20,190 nt of DNA, taken from assembly GCA_000435535.1 (NCBI GenBank), contig FR884557.1, positions 1 through 20,190 of the forward strand, written 5' to 3'. A model generated the notes under the pieces. It did no database searches. It saw only the letters and a list, made by a program, of their open reading frames with translations, and was not told the origin of the DNA. Source of the DNA: Clostridium sp. CAG:575 (lineage in GTDB: Bacteria; Bacillota; Clostridia; TANB77; CAG-508). Positions 7,289-15,352 of the stretch are shown here, piece after piece (positions within the stretch are counted from its first letter, which is position 1; each line of letters opens with the position of its first letter). The translations under genes were made by a program, and so were the position numbers.

Positions 7289-7747
7289 ATGGATGAAAAT
7301 CAAGAAAAATTACAAAACCAAGAATTAGAAGAAAACACAGTAGAAACAAATGCTACTGATACAGAAAATGGTATTGAAATATCAACGGATGTGATTGCTG
7401 TAATAGCTGGTGTAGCTGTTTCTGAAGTACAAGGAGTTTCTGGAATGTCTGGAGGATTTGCAGGTGGGATTTCAGAAGTATTAAGTGGAAAGAAAAATTT
7501 AGCAAAAGGAATAAAAGTAGAAAAAGAAAATGGAAAAGCAAAAATAGATGTAAATATTATAGTTGAATATGGCTCAAGAATACCAGATGTTGCATTTGAA
7601 ATTCAAACAAGAGTAAAGAAGTCAGTTGAGAATATGACAGGATTTAAAGTTGAAGAAGTTAATGTTCATGTACAAGGTGTTAATACAGATATTGCAAAAA
7701 AAGAAAATAATGTAGATGAAGAAACTAAAGAAAATAAAGAAGAATAG
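7289..7747 (+). CDS. Asp23/Gls24 family envelope stress protein (152 aa)
   Basis: Asp23-family proteins are abundant cytoplasmic proteins attached to the inner face of the membrane in Gram-positive bacteria and linked to cell-envelope homeostasis. The conserved domain spans about residues 28-135, starting GIEISTDVIAVIAGVAVSEV and VQGVSGMSGG, followed by KGIKVEKENGKAKIDVNIIV, EYGSRIPDVAFEIQTRVK, and MTGFKVEEVNVHVQGV. Flanking tails are acidic and probably disordered. The two genes downstream (AmaP-like anchor and DUF2273 membrane protein) are the usual membrane partners. The start is well supported by AAAGGAGGT. In Staphylococcus the homologue is called asp23; I leave the symbol blank because several paralogues usually exist. 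Confidence 0.95.
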   Translation: MDENQEKLQNQELEENTVETNATDTENGIEISTDVIAVIAGVAVSEVQGVSGMSGGFAGGISEVLSGKKNLAKGIKVEKENGKAKIDVNIIVEYGSRIPDVAFEIQTRVKKSVENMTGFKVEEVNVHVQGVNTDIAKKENNVDEETKENKEE

Positions 7748-7901
7748 TAGAAGTTTATATTATAAATTAAATAATGTACAAAACATAAAACTGTAAAAAA
7801 ACAAATAGAAAAAAGTGAGGTAATAAGTTTGAAAAAATAATTGTAAAATAAAATATTTTTAATCAAATTTTGAACCTTAAAAGAAAGGAATTGTCGTAAA
7901 A

Positions 7902-8456
7902 ATGAAAGTTGTAGAAAAAATTACATTAGTTATATATTCAAATATTATATTGATTTTATCAATAATAGCATGTTTATTAGTATTTAGATGGTTAGATATA
8001 AATGTTGTAGGAAGCTTGATGGCAGCATTGTTATTAGGAGAAACATCATCAAAAATAATTTTAGGAGTTAGTATAGTATTCATTTTATTATCTATACGTT
8101 GCATTTTCTTTGATCCAACTTCAAAGCAAGAATTAAAAGATAAAGAAGGTGTATTGTTAGCAAATGAAAATGGAAAATTAATGATTTCAAAAGAAACAAT
8201 ACAAAATATAGTAGATGGGGTTACTAAAGAATACAAAGGAACAAAAGATGTTTCTTCAAAAGTGATGTTAGATAAAAACAATAATGTAAACATATATATT
8301 AATTTAATTGTAGAAGCTAATACTATAATTAAAGATTTATCAGCAGAGTTACAAAATGAAATTAAAGATAAAGTAAAGAAAATCACAGATTTAGAAGTAA
8401 AAGAAGTAAATATTACAATAAAAAAAGCTATCCAAGAAAAGAAAGATAATAATTAA
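7902..8456 (+). CDS. amaP: AmaP-like alkaline shock response membrane anchor protein (184 aa)
   Basis: This family anchors Asp23-type proteins to the cytoplasmic membrane. Two hydrophobic segments are visible at the N-terminus (about residues 7-28, ITLVIYSNIILILSIIACLL, and about 50-70, IILGVSIVFILLSIRCIFF). The first is followed by the family-typical RWLDI. The C-terminal half is a soluble Asp23-like domain: GKLMISKETIQNIVDGV, VSSKVMLDKNNNVNIYINLI, and ITDLEVKEVNITIKKA. This two-TM plus Asp23-like layout is characteristic of AmaP. The ATG at 7902 follows an AGAAAGGAAT site. The 154-bp gap from the asp23-family gene holds no recognisable gene. Its place between the asp23-family gene and a DUF2273 gene strongly supports the assignment. 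Confidence 0.9.
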   Translation: MKVVEKITLVIYSNIILILSIIACLLVFRWLDINVVGSLMAALLLGETSSKIILGVSIVFILLSIRCIFFDPTSKQELKDKEGVLLANENGKLMISKETIQNIVDGVTKEYKGTKDVSSKVMLDKNNNVNIYINLIVEANTIIKDLSAELQNEIKDKVKKITDLEVKEVNITIKKAIQEKKDNN

Positions 8457-8493
8457 AATTTGAATAATACTTATAAGAAAGGAAGCAAATAAA

Positions 8494-8697
8494 ATGGAAG
8501 ATATAAAAAAATTTATTAGTGAATATAAAGGTGCAATTATAGGAGTAATAGTTGCAATAGTTATTTTAGCAACTAGATTATATGATGTGATTGTAGGAAT
8601 TTTACTATTATTAGCAGGTGCTTTTATAGGAAATTATGTACAAAGAAACAAAGATGATGTAAAAGCTAAATTGAAAAAATTTATTGATAAAATGTAA
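8494..8697 (+). CDS. DUF2273 family small integral membrane protein (67 aa)
   Basis: This is a short membrane protein with a central hydrophobic hairpin (about residues 13-50: GAIIGVIVAIVILATRLYD then VIVGILLLLAGAFIGNYV) and a positively charged C-terminal tail (KAKLKKFIDKM). The size, the two-segment layout and the position next to asp23-family and amaP genes match DUF2273 proteins, which accompany Asp23 systems. No biochemical activity is established to my knowledge; a scaffolding role at the membrane is inferred. The ribosome binding site AGAAAGGAAG lies just upstream of the ATG at 8494. Confidence 0.88.
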   Translation: MEDIKKFISEYKGAIIGVIVAIVILATRLYDVIVGILLLLAGAFIGNYVQRNKDDVKAKLKKFIDKM

Positions 8698-8792
8698 AAT
8701 ACTAAAAATACAAACGGAGTATAAAAGTAATAAAATTAGTGGTTATAGGAATTCCATAAAACCTAAATAAATTGGAAAAAGGATTGGAAATA

Positions 8793-9197
8793 ATGAATCG
8801 TTCAGCAATGAGAGAAAATGCTTTCAAATTAGTCTATAGCTTAGAAATTCAACAAGAAGAAAATTTAAAAGAACAAATAGATTTATTTTTTGAGAGTAAT
8901 TCAATAACAGATGAAGAAACAAAAAAATATATAAAAGATGTGATATTAGGAATAAAAAAAGAAGAAGACAATATTCAAAATTATATAGAACAAAATTTAA
9001 AATCAGACTGGAAGCTAAACAGAATTTCTAAAATGGATTTATCAATTTTAAAAGTAGCTATTTATGAAATTAAATATAACCAAATACCATATAAGGTAGC
9101 TATAAATGAAGCTGTTGAACTTGCAAAGAAATATGGAGAAGATAAGTCAAAGAACTTTGTAAACGGAATTTTGGCAAGTATAGTAAAAGAAATGTAA
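8793..9197 (+). CDS. nusB: Transcription antitermination protein NusB
   Basis: NusB binds boxA RNA with NusE (ribosomal protein S10) and promotes antitermination, mainly of rRNA operons. The all-helical fold is recognisable from [17 protein letters not shown] at the N-terminus, [22 protein letters not shown] in the middle and [20 protein letters not shown] then [14 protein letters not shown] at the C-terminus. The length of 134 residues is normal. I chose the ATG at 8793, 9 nt after AAAGGA (8778-8783), instead of an in-frame TTG at 8772 that has no proper spacing. Its position directly before xseA is conserved in many firmicutes. Confidence 0.96.
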   Translation: MNRSAMRENAFKLVYSLEIQQEENLKEQIDLFFESNSITDEETKKYIKDVILGIKKEEDNIQNYIEQNLKSDWKLNRISKMDLSILKVAIYEIKYNQIPYKVAINEAVELAKKYGEDKSKNFVNGILASIVKEM

Positions 9198-9277
9198 AAT
9201 ATATAGTTTTATTAAATTTTTAATTGTTTTAAAGTTAGATTTTTATTAGAAACATAGTGAAAGGAAAGCAATTTGAA

Positions 9278-10474
9278 ATGAATTATGAAAACATGGCAAT
9301 AACGGTTAGTCAATTAAACCGTTATATTAAAGATAAAATTGCAGATGATGAAAATTTGGAAAACGTTCTTGTTAAAGGGGAAATTTCTAATTTCAAGAAT
9401 CATTATACAGGGCATTTGTATTTTACATTAAAAGATGAAAATTCCTTGATAAAATGTATTATGTTTAAAACATATGCACAAAAATTGGATTTTACACCAA
9501 AAGATGGAATGAAAGTTTTTATAGTAGGTGGAGTTTCTGTATTTGAAAGAGATGGAGTATATCAAATTTATGCAAAAGCAATGCAGGAAGATGGATTAGG
9601 AGTTCTTTATAGAAAATACGAAGAATTGAAAGCCAACTTACAAAGCCAAGGATATTTTAATGAAGAACATAAACAAAAAATACCTAAGTTTCCTAAAACT
9701 ATAGGAGTGCTAACATCTCAAACGGGATCTGTTATTAGAGATATAATAAATGTTAGTACTAGAAGAAATCCAAATGTACATATTAGATTGTTTCCTGTAC
9801 CAGTGCAAGGAGAAGGTGCTGCTGAAAAAATAGCAGAAGGTATATATTTTATGAACAAAAATAAAATGGCAGATGTACTGATTTTAGCAAGGGGTGGAGG
9901 TTCACTAGAAGATTTGTGGCCTTTTAATGAAGAAATAGTTGCACATGCTATTTATAATTCAGAAATACCAATAATATCTGCAGTTGGACATGAGACAGAT
10001 TTTTCTATATCCGATTTTGTGGCAGATTTAAGAGCACCAACACCATCAGCTGCAGCCGAATTAGCTGTCCCAGATATATACGAAGTAAAACAGAAAATAG
10101 ATATATCACAAAATAGATTAAGAAATGCATTAATAAAAAAAGTGCAAATAATGAGATTAAGATACGAAAAATGCATGAGTAGTAGAGTGTTTAAAGAACC
10201 TCAAAGAGAAATAAATGATAAATACTTAAAAATTGATAGTTATGTTAAAAGATTAGAAAATACAATAAAGAGTAAGCAAAAAGAAGAAAAAACAAAATAC
10301 ATAGAATTACTATCTAAATTAGATGCATTGAGTCCTTTAAAAACATTAACAAGAGGATATTCGTTAGTAGAAAATAATGATAAAATTGTAAAGAGTGTAA
10401 ATGATTTAAAAATAGGTGATATAGTAACTATAAAATTAAAAGATGGTCAAAAAGAAGCAGAAGTAATTAAATAA
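9278..10474 (+). CDS. xseA: Exodeoxyribonuclease VII large subunit
   Basis: XseA is the catalytic subunit of exonuclease VII, which degrades single-stranded DNA from both ends into short oligonucleotides. The N-terminal OB-fold (about residues 5-110) begins ITVSQLNRYIKDKI and contains VKGEISNFKNHYTGHLYFTL. The catalytic region contains GVLTSQTGSVIRDI, LARGGGSLEDLWPFNEE (about 203-219) and GHETDFSISDFVADLRAP (about 236-253), the family signatures. A long coiled coil follows, and the C-terminal RGYSLVENNDKIVKSVNDL segment is typical. The ATG at 9278 is preferred to a GTG at 9257 because AAAGGAAAG (9260-9268) lies between them. At 398 residues it is complete. The small subunit xseB is two genes downstream instead of adjacent. 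Confidence 0.97.
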   Translation: MNYENMAITVSQLNRYIKDKIADDENLENVLVKGEISNFKNHYTGHLYFTLKDENSLIKCIMFKTYAQKLDFTPKDGMKVFIVGGVSVFERDGVYQIYAKAMQEDGLGVLYRKYEELKANLQSQGYFNEEHKQKIPKFPKTIGVLTSQTGSVIRDIINVSTRRNPNVHIRLFPVPVQGEGAAEKIAEGIYFMNKNKMADVLILARGGGSLEDLWPFNEEIVAHAIYNSEIPIISAVGHETDFSISDFVADLRAPTPSAAAELAVPDIYEVKQKIDISQNRLRNALIKKVQIMRLRYEKCMSSRVFKEPQREINDKYLKIDSYVKRLENTIKSKQKEEKTKYIELLSKLDALSPLKTLTRGYSLVENNDKIVKSVNDLKIGDIVTIKLKDGQKEAEVIK

Positions 10475-10503
10475 TGAATTAGAAATATTGTAAACTAAAG
10501 ACT

Positions 10504-10555
10504 AAAACTAGACTTGAGAAATGATGTAATACCATAAAAACTCGAGTAAAGTTTT
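10504..10555 (+). other. Stem-loop upstream of the PepSY-like membrane protein
   Basis: AAAACT (10504-10509) plus ACTTGAG (10512-10518) pair with CTCGAGT (10541-10547) plus AGTTTT (10550-10555), with one G-U and a 2x2 internal loop. It ends 5 nt before the ribosome binding site at 10561-10569, so it could limit readthrough from xseA or influence translation. No proper T run follows. Confidence 0.4.
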
Positions 10556-10577
10556 CCAAGAAAGAAGGATATAAAAT

Positions 10578-11051
10578 ATGTCAAATGGTAAAAAAATATT
10601 AATAGGGATTATAGTAATAATAATTTTGAGTGTATGTATTTATGTTGGAGTAACAATAAATAGAACAATAAATTCTTCATCAAATGAAATACAAAGTAAT
10701 AAAACACATATGGATAACTATATTGATGGAATAGTAGAAAGTAATCAAACAGAAGATAATACTTCAACAGAAAATACAGTAACAGAGACTGAAACAAATA
10801 CTTCAAAAGAGCCAGAAATTGTTGGAAAAGAAGAGGAAGAAAGTAGTAAAGAAAATACAGGACTTACAGATCAAGAAACAGCAATAAAAATGGCTCAAGA
10901 AGAATGGGGAATTGATGTTGATTCATATATATTTGAAACAAACTTGAATTCAGATGGAACATATAAAGTAACAGTAAGAAATAAAACAGATAGAAATGCT
11001 GTAACACAATATACTGTTAATGTTAAGGCAAAAACTATAGTTGAAGAGTAA
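10578..11051 (+). CDS. Single-pass membrane-anchored protein with PepSY-like C-terminal domain (157 aa)
   Basis: An N-terminal hydrophobic helix (about residues 5-27, KILIGIIVIIILSVCIYVGV) directs the rest outside the membrane. A Ser/Thr/Glu/Asn-rich linker follows (about 30-92), typical of a flexible wall-spanning stalk. The last 60 residues form a small folded domain: LTDQETAIKMAQEEWGID, SYIFETNLNSDGTYKVTVRN, and VTQYTVNVKAKTIVEE. This helix plus beta-meander pattern resembles a PepSY domain, a suggestion from pattern only. The AAGAAGGA site precedes the ATG at 10578. It separates xseA from xseB, which are usually adjacent, and its relation to exonuclease VII is probably only positional. 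Confidence 0.85.
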   Translation: MSNGKKILIGIIVIIILSVCIYVGVTINRTINSSSNEIQSNKTHMDNYIDGIVESNQTEDNTSTENTVTETETNTSKEPEIVGKEEEESSKENTGLTDQETAIKMAQEEWGIDVDSYIFETNLNSDGTYKVTVRNKTDRNAVTQYTVNVKAKTIVEE

Positions 11052-11071
11052 AAATATTTAAAAAGTTAGGT

Positions 11072-11117
11072 TAAAAATAATTACAATTTTGGTTGTGTCA
11101 AATTTTAATTATTTTTA
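11072..11117 (+). other. AT-only hairpin upstream of xseB
   Basis: TAAAAATAATTA (11072-11083) is exactly complementary to 11106-11117, with partial further pairing inside. It lies between the PepSY-like gene stop and the xseB start. It may be a weak terminator of the upstream gene or an RNA-processing structure; AT-only stems are weak evidence. Confidence 0.35.
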
Positions 11118-11155
11118 TGATTAGGTTTATGCCTTGTGAAAGGAATGGAAGAATA

Positions 11156-11368
11156 ATGAATTTTGAGGAAAACATGGAAAATTTAGAAACAATAGTAACA
11201 GAATTAGAAAAGGGAGATTTAAACCTAGATGATTCAATTTCTAAATTTGAACAAGGAATAAAAATTGCAAAAGAATGTAATAAGATGCTAGAAGATGCAG
11301 AAAAGAAAATAACAATATTATTAAAAAATGATGATGAAGTAGAAGAAAAAAATTTTAGTGCTGAATAA
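11156..11368 (+). CDS. xseB: Exodeoxyribonuclease VII small subunit
   Basis: XseB is a short helical hairpin that binds the coiled coil of XseA to form exonuclease VII. The 70-residue chain shows the family pattern NFEENMENLETIVTELEKGD, LNLDDSISKFEQGIKIAKEC and LEDAEKKITIL. The ATG at 11156 is chosen over an upstream in-frame TTG because the residues before it do not match the family. AAAGGA at 11139-11144 is in the right place, and MNFEENMENLE is the expected N-terminus. The 3' end, including the stop codon, lies in a 43-bp tandem duplication. The duplicated coding remnant is outside the frame's stop, so the protein is unaffected. Confidence 0.95.
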   Translation: MNFEENMENLETIVTELEKGDLNLDDSISKFEQGIKIAKECNKMLEDAEKKITILLKNDDEVEEKNFSAE

Positions 11369-11428
11369 AAATAAAGGCAATTAAAGAGAAGAAAATTTTA
11401 GTGCTGAATAAAAATAAAGGCAATTAAA
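11349..11428 (+). repeat. 43-bp tandem duplication across the xseB stop codon
   Basis: Positions 11349-11385 and 11392-11428 are identical over 37 bp at a 43-bp offset. The copies include the last xseB codons (encoding NFSAE and stop) and 17 bp after the stop. The second copy is noncoding. Intact identity suggests a recent duplication by slippage. Confidence 0.9.
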
Positions 11429-11520
11429 AAAAATAGATATAAAAATTAATAACAATAATAAAAAGTCTTATTAAGTTAATTTACGAGAAATAAAGTGAAA
11501 AATAGAAGGGAAAAACTACA

Positions 11521-11961
11521 GTGAATAATTTTCAAGGATTTATACAAAATAAATATATTTATGTACCATTTTTATTATGGTTTTTTATACAATTATTTAA
11601 AGTTATATATGATTTAGTAACAACAAAGAAATTTAACTTTAAAAGAATATTAGGAGCAGGAGGAATGCCAAGTTCTCATTCTGCAATAGTTACATCATTA
11701 GCAACATTAGTTGGAAAATATCAAGGTGTAGATACACCAATTTTTGCTGTTTCATTAATATTAGCAGCTGTTGTTATGTATGATGCATGTGGAATAAGAA
11801 GAGCAGCAGGAAAGCAAGCAGCATTGTTAAATAAAATAATAGCAACTCCTGGGTTAACAGGATTACAAGTTTCAGAAAAACTTGTAGAAGTATTAGGACA
11901 TACACCTTTTCAAGTTCTTGTAGGAGCTTTAATAGGAGTTATAGCAGGTCTAATAATGTAA
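11521..11961 (+). CDS. Divergent PAP2 family membrane protein (DUF212-type)
   Basis: This family is related to PAP2-type acid phosphatases and resembles the Bacillus YuiD protein. The signature GGMPSSHSAIVTSLATLVG begins at about residue 47, with the SSH of the phosphatase motif. MYDACGIRRAAGKQA follows, and the end GHTPFQVLVGALIGVIAGLI is typical. Several hydrophobic segments make it an integral membrane protein of normal length (146 aa). Its substrate is unknown; a lipid phosphate is the usual guess. The start is GTG at 11521, supported by AGAAGGGA nine nt upstream, and no ATG precedes the conserved motif. It lies 15 bp before fhs, so the two are probably co-transcribed. Confidence 0.92.
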   Translation: MNNFQGFIQNKYIYVPFLLWFFIQLFKVIYDLVTTKKFNFKRILGAGGMPSSHSAIVTSLATLVGKYQGVDTPIFAVSLILAAVVMYDACGIRRAAGKQAALLNKIIATPGLTGLQVSEKLVEVLGHTPFQVLVGALIGVIAGLIM

Positions 11962-11976
11962 AAGGAGATAATACAT

Positions 11977-13638
11977 ATGACAGATATTGAAATTGCAAGA
12001 AATACAGAATTAAAAAAAATAACAGAAATTGCAGAAAAACTAAATATAGAAGAGAATGATTTAGAACAATATGGAAAGTATAAAGCAAAAATTTCAAATA
12101 ATGTTTTAGAAAAATTAAAAAATAAAGAAAATGGAAAATTAATATTAGTAACAGCAATAAATCCAACACCATTAGGAGAAGGAAAAACAACAATTTCAAT
12201 AGCAATAGCAGATGGACTATCAAAATTGGGCAAAAATACAATATTAGCATTAAGAGAACCATCATTAGGACCAGTTTTTGGTATAAAAGGTGGAGCAACA
12301 GGTGGTGGACATGTGCAAGTAGCTCCAATGGAAGATATAAATTTACATTTTACTGGTGATATTCATGCAATAACATCAGCTAATAATTTATTATCAAGTA
12401 TGATAGACAATCATATTTATTTTGGAAATCAATTAGATTTTAGAAAAGTAACATGGAAAAGATGTGTAGATTTAAATGATAGACAATTAAGATGTGTGGA
12501 AACAGGACTTTCAGGAGAAAAAAATATACAACCACGTAAAGATGGGTTTGATATTTCTGTTGCCTCAGAAATAATGGCAATACTATGTTTAGCAGAAAAT
12601 ATAAAAGATTTAAAAGAAAAATTAGGAAATATAATAATCGGATATAATTCTAAAGAAGAACCAATTTATGCCAAAGATTTAAAAGCTGAAGGAGCAATGA
12701 CAGTATTATTAAAAGATGCAATAAAACCAAATTTAGTTCAAACTTTAGAGCATACACCAGCAATTATTCATGGAGGACCATTTGCAAATATCGCACATGG
12801 ATGTAATAGTATAATTGCAACGAAAATGGCATTAAAATTAGGAGATTATGCAATAACAGAAGCAGGTTTTGGAGCAGATTTAGGAGCAGAAAAATTCTTA
12901 GATATAAAATGTAGAAAAGCAGATATAAAACCAGATGCAGTTGTAATTGTTGCAACGGTAAAAGCATTAAAATATCATGGTGGAGCAGAAAAAGAAAAAA
13001 TACAAGAAGAGAATATGCAAGCATTAGAAAATGGAATGAATAATCTATATAAACACCTTCAAAATATAAAAGAAAAATTTGGATTAAATGTAATTGTTGC
13101 AATTAATAAATATAATACTGATACAAATGAAGAAATTCAATTTATAGAATCAGCATTGCAAGAAAAACAAATACCTGTTAGCTTAGTAGAAGGTTGGGCA
13201 AAAGGTGGAGAAGGTGCAATTGATATTGCAAATAAACTAATTGAATTAACTAAAAAAGAAGAAGATTTTAAATATATTTATGATGTACAAGATGATATAG
13301 AAACAAAAATAGAAAAAGTGTCAAAAGAAATATATGGTGCTGAGAATGTAGAGTTTACTGATGAGGCACTTAAAGAAATACAGAAAATAGAGAAATTAGG
13401 ATTTAAGAACTTTCCTATATGTATAGCTAAAACACAATATTCTTTTTCAGATGATGCAAAAAATTTGAAATGTGAAGAGCCATTTACAATTCATATAAGA
13501 GAAATTAATTTGAAAGCTGGTGCAGGTTTTGTAGTAGCAATGGCTGGAAAAATAATGACTATGCCGGGGCTACCAAAAATTCCGGCTGCAGAGAGCATTG
13601 ATATTGATAAAGAAGGAAATATTGTAGGGATATTTTAA
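11977..13638 (+). CDS. fhs: Formate-tetrahydrofolate ligase
   Basis: Fhs joins formate and tetrahydrofolate with ATP to form 10-formyl-THF, used in purine and fMet synthesis and in the acetyl-CoA pathway of anaerobes. The P-loop-like TPLGEGKT lies at residues 64-71. Other family blocks are LREPSLGPVFGIKGGATGGG, DIHAITSANNLL, HGGPFANIAHGCNS, EAGFGADLGAEKF and GAGFVVAMAGKIMTMPGLP. At 553 residues it is full length. The ribosome binding site AAAAGGAGA is just before the ATG. A strong terminator follows at 13661-13699. Its product is the substrate of fmt in the same window. Confidence 0.98.
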   Translation: MTDIEIARNTELKKITEIAEKLNIEENDLEQYGKYKAKISNNVLEKLKNKENGKLILVTAINPTPLGEGKTTISIAIADGLSKLGKNTILALREPSLGPVFGIKGGATGGGHVQVAPMEDINLHFTGDIHAITSANNLLSSMIDNHIYFGNQLDFRKVTWKRCVDLNDRQLRCVETGLSGEKNIQPRKDGFDISVASEIMAILCLAENIKDLKEKLGNIIIGYNSKEEPIYAKDLKAEGAMTVLLKDAIKPNLVQTLEHTPAIIHGGPFANIAHGCNSIIATKMALKLGDYAITEAGFGADLGAEKFLDIKCRKADIKPDAVVIVATVKALKYHGGAEKEKIQEENMQALENGMNNLYKHLQNIKEKFGLNVIVAINKYNTDTNEEIQFIESALQEKQIPVSLVEGWAKGGEGAIDIANKLIELTKKEEDFKYIYDVQDDIETKIEKVSKEIYGAENVEFTDEALKEIQKIEKLGFKNFPICIAKTQYSFSDDAKNLKCEEPFTIHIREINLKAGAGFVVAMAGKIMTMPGLPKIPAAESIDIDKEGNIVGIF

Positions 13639-13660
13639 AAAATAACTGAATAAAAACTAA

Positions 13661-13699
13661 AAACCAACAAATACTAAAATAGTATAGGTTGGTTTTTTT
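13661..13699 (+). terminator. Intrinsic terminator after fhs
   Basis: AAACCAAC (13661-13668) pairs with GTTGGTTT (13688-13695), and ATACT (13671-13675) pairs with AGTAT (13681-13685), followed by four more T residues. Its left side is almost identical in sequence to the terminator at 15353-15387. Confidence 0.85.
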
Positions 13700-13710
13700 G
13701 GATAAAGATA

Positions 13711-13739
13711 AATAATTACAGGAACATACTGTAATTATT
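13711..13739. promoter_or_regulatory. Upstream operator O1 of the first surface gene
   Basis: This is a perfect 29-bp palindrome with 11-nt arms: AATAATTACAG, spacer GAACATA, CTGTAATTATT. The core TTACAG-N7-CTGTAA recurs at 13821-13839, 15856-15874 and 15962-15980. The centre (13725) is 105 bp upstream of the centre of the downstream site (13830). Confidence 0.7.
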
Positions 13740-13789
13740 ACAAGGATATTTCATAAAGTTTACAATTATATAACATTTCAAGATTTACA

Positions 13790-13817
13790 TTGTATGAATA
13801 AATATATGTGATATAAT
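13790..13817 (+). promoter_or_regulatory. Promoter of the first surface gene
   Basis: TTGTAT (13790-13795), a 16-nt spacer and TATAAT (13812-13817), with TG-A before the -10 (extended -10). Predicted transcription start is near 13824, inside the downstream palindrome. Confidence 0.6.
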
Positions 13818-13819
13818 TT

Positions 13820-13840
13820 ATTACAGGATGTAGCTGTAAT
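13820..13840. promoter_or_regulatory. Downstream operator O2 of the first surface gene
   Basis: ATTACAG, spacer GATGTAG, CTGTAAT is a perfect palindrome starting 2 nt after the -10 box and covering the expected transcription start, a classical repressor position. Confidence 0.65.
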
Positions 13841-13875
13841 TTAGCAAAAGATTATAAAATATATGGAGGAGTCTA

Positions 13876-15339
13876 ATGAAAAAAATAGGGGGAAAGCTAA
13901 TAATATTTATTGTATTAATGCTTATATTTGGATTGTTTGGAGGAACAATTGTGATGTTGTCAAAAGGAAACATATTTAAACAATATGCAAAGGCACAATT
14001 AGAAGCTGATATAAAATCTGAAAGCTTAAATTTTTCATATGATATAAAGGAAAAAAATGGCAAAAATATGCAGATATTAATTAAAGTAAGTGATACAGAA
14101 AAAGGATTAAGTAAAATCAAATGTGATAATGGTAATATTATAGAATGTTATAATACTAAACGAGAAAAAGCAATTGATTATGTAGTAAAGCTAGGAACGG
14201 AATATAAATTTAAAATAGTATCAGCAGATGGAAAAGAAAGAAAGCAAACAGTGCTAATACAACCAGAGATAGAAAATACAGAGCCTTATATAGGAATAAG
14301 TGAAACTGAAGTTGATGCAACTAAATCAGTTATAGATGATTCACAAACAATAGGAAAAAAATTATACATAAACTTTAATTCGTCATTAGCAGGAGAAAAT
14401 TGTAAAATAACATTAAAAGATGACGAAAGTAAAACACTACCTTTTGAAATTACAAAAAATGGGACATATACGTTCATTGCAACAGGAGTATATGAAGGAA
14501 AGACAATAACTAAAGAAATAGCTATAAAAGTAGAAAAATATAGAATGCAAGGAGGATTTGTGCAATATGATGCTGGAGACTGGACAAAAGAGGAAATAGA
14601 AGATTTGCAAAATTTAAAATTATATGAGTTGAATGCAAAACATATAACAAATGGCGTGTATAAAGTTTCAGATGATAATGGATTTAATTTAACATTTGGT
14701 GGATATACATATAAAGGAGATAGCAAAAATGAAAATACAGCAGGAGTTATAACAAGTAGAAACCAAAGTATAAGTTCTAAATATAATGGGTGGCAAATAT
14801 TATCAGCAACAACAAAGAAAGATGAAACCGGAAATGTAATATGTAATGAAGATGGAACAGAAAGAATGTATGTAAATAAAATAATTCATGCAGGAGTACC
14901 AGAAAACTTTGTTCTTGTAGTTACAAGAAATGATTGTGAAGCATATATTAAGGAATATATTTTTTCTAGTGGATTAAATAATACTGTTTATAGTTCATCA
15001 GGTTTTAATGCTAGAAATTGGGATATGTATAAGGATAAAAATCAAATGGATTTAATAAAAAATGTACATGTATTGAAATGTCAAGAAGCATCTGATATGG
15101 AAAAAGGAAATGGCGAAGCAACGGATGGAATAAGAAATATAGGAGTAGAGTATTATTTGTTAGAATCTTCAAAAGGAAGTGGTGTGTATTTTTGCCAAGA
15201 AAATGGAAGAATGAATGAACGTCATGGATGGTTAGATCAATGTACAGGTGTACGTCCTGTAGTGGAAATGGTAGATAATGTATATATAGTAAGTGGAGAT
15301 GGAACTGAAACAAATCCATATGTATTAGCAAAAGAATAA
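13876..15339 (+). CDS. Secreted or membrane-anchored modular surface protein (487 aa)
   Basis: An N-terminal hydrophobic helix (about residues 7-29, KLIIFIVLMLIFGLFGGTIV) after a short basic start acts as a signal anchor. It lacks the prepilin-type G-[IF]TLI motif of the two genes downstream. Two Ig-like beta domains seem to follow (about 48-125 and 140-222, e.g. GTYTFIATGVYEGKTITKEI). The C-terminal half (about 225-487) contains VQYDAGDWTKEEIEDL, LTFGGYTYKGDS, NGWQILSAT, KIIHAGVPENF, RNWDMYKDK and GVRPVVEMVDN near the end. From memory this ending recurs in clostridial cell-surface proteins, but I cannot name a function. GGAGGA just before the ATG at 13876 supports the start. The gene stands alone between two matching terminators and is driven by a two-operator promoter. 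Confidence 0.85.
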   Translation: MKKIGGKLIIFIVLMLIFGLFGGTIVMLSKGNIFKQYAKAQLEADIKSESLNFSYDIKEKNGKNMQILIKVSDTEKGLSKIKCDNGNIIECYNTKREKAIDYVVKLGTEYKFKIVSADGKERKQTVLIQPEIENTEPYIGISETEVDATKSVIDDSQTIGKKLYINFNSSLAGENCKITLKDDESKTLPFEITKNGTYTFIATGVYEGKTITKEIAIKVEKYRMQGGFVQYDAGDWTKEEIEDLQNLKLYELNAKHITNGVYKVSDDNGFNLTFGGYTYKGDSKNENTAGVITSRNQSISSKYNGWQILSATTKKDETGNVICNEDGTERMYVNKIIHAGVPENFVLVVTRNDCEAYIKEYIFSSGLNNTVYSSSGFNARNWDMYKDKNQMDLIKNVHVLKCQEASDMEKGNGEATDGIRNIGVEYYLLESSKGSGVYFCQENGRMNERHGWLDQCTGVRPVVEMVDNVYIVSGDGTETNPYVLAKE

Positions 15340-15352
15340 AAGCTGAAAATAA

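Noticed and set aside
7877..8386. Minus-strand open frame of 169 codons over the amaP gene
   Set aside because: It overlaps a well-supported membrane protein; composition is low-complexity and no start signal is seen.
11341..11430. CRISPR-like or attachment-site repeat after xseB
   Set aside because: Only two copies, adjacent, and containing the end of xseB; a simple tandem duplication explains it.
13711..13840. Invertible promoter flanked by recombinase sites (arms with a 7-nt spacer)
   Set aside because: The spacers of the two sites in each pair do not match in either orientation well enough for strand exchange, especially at 15862-15868 versus 15968-15974, and no recombinase is in the window. 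Operators fit better.
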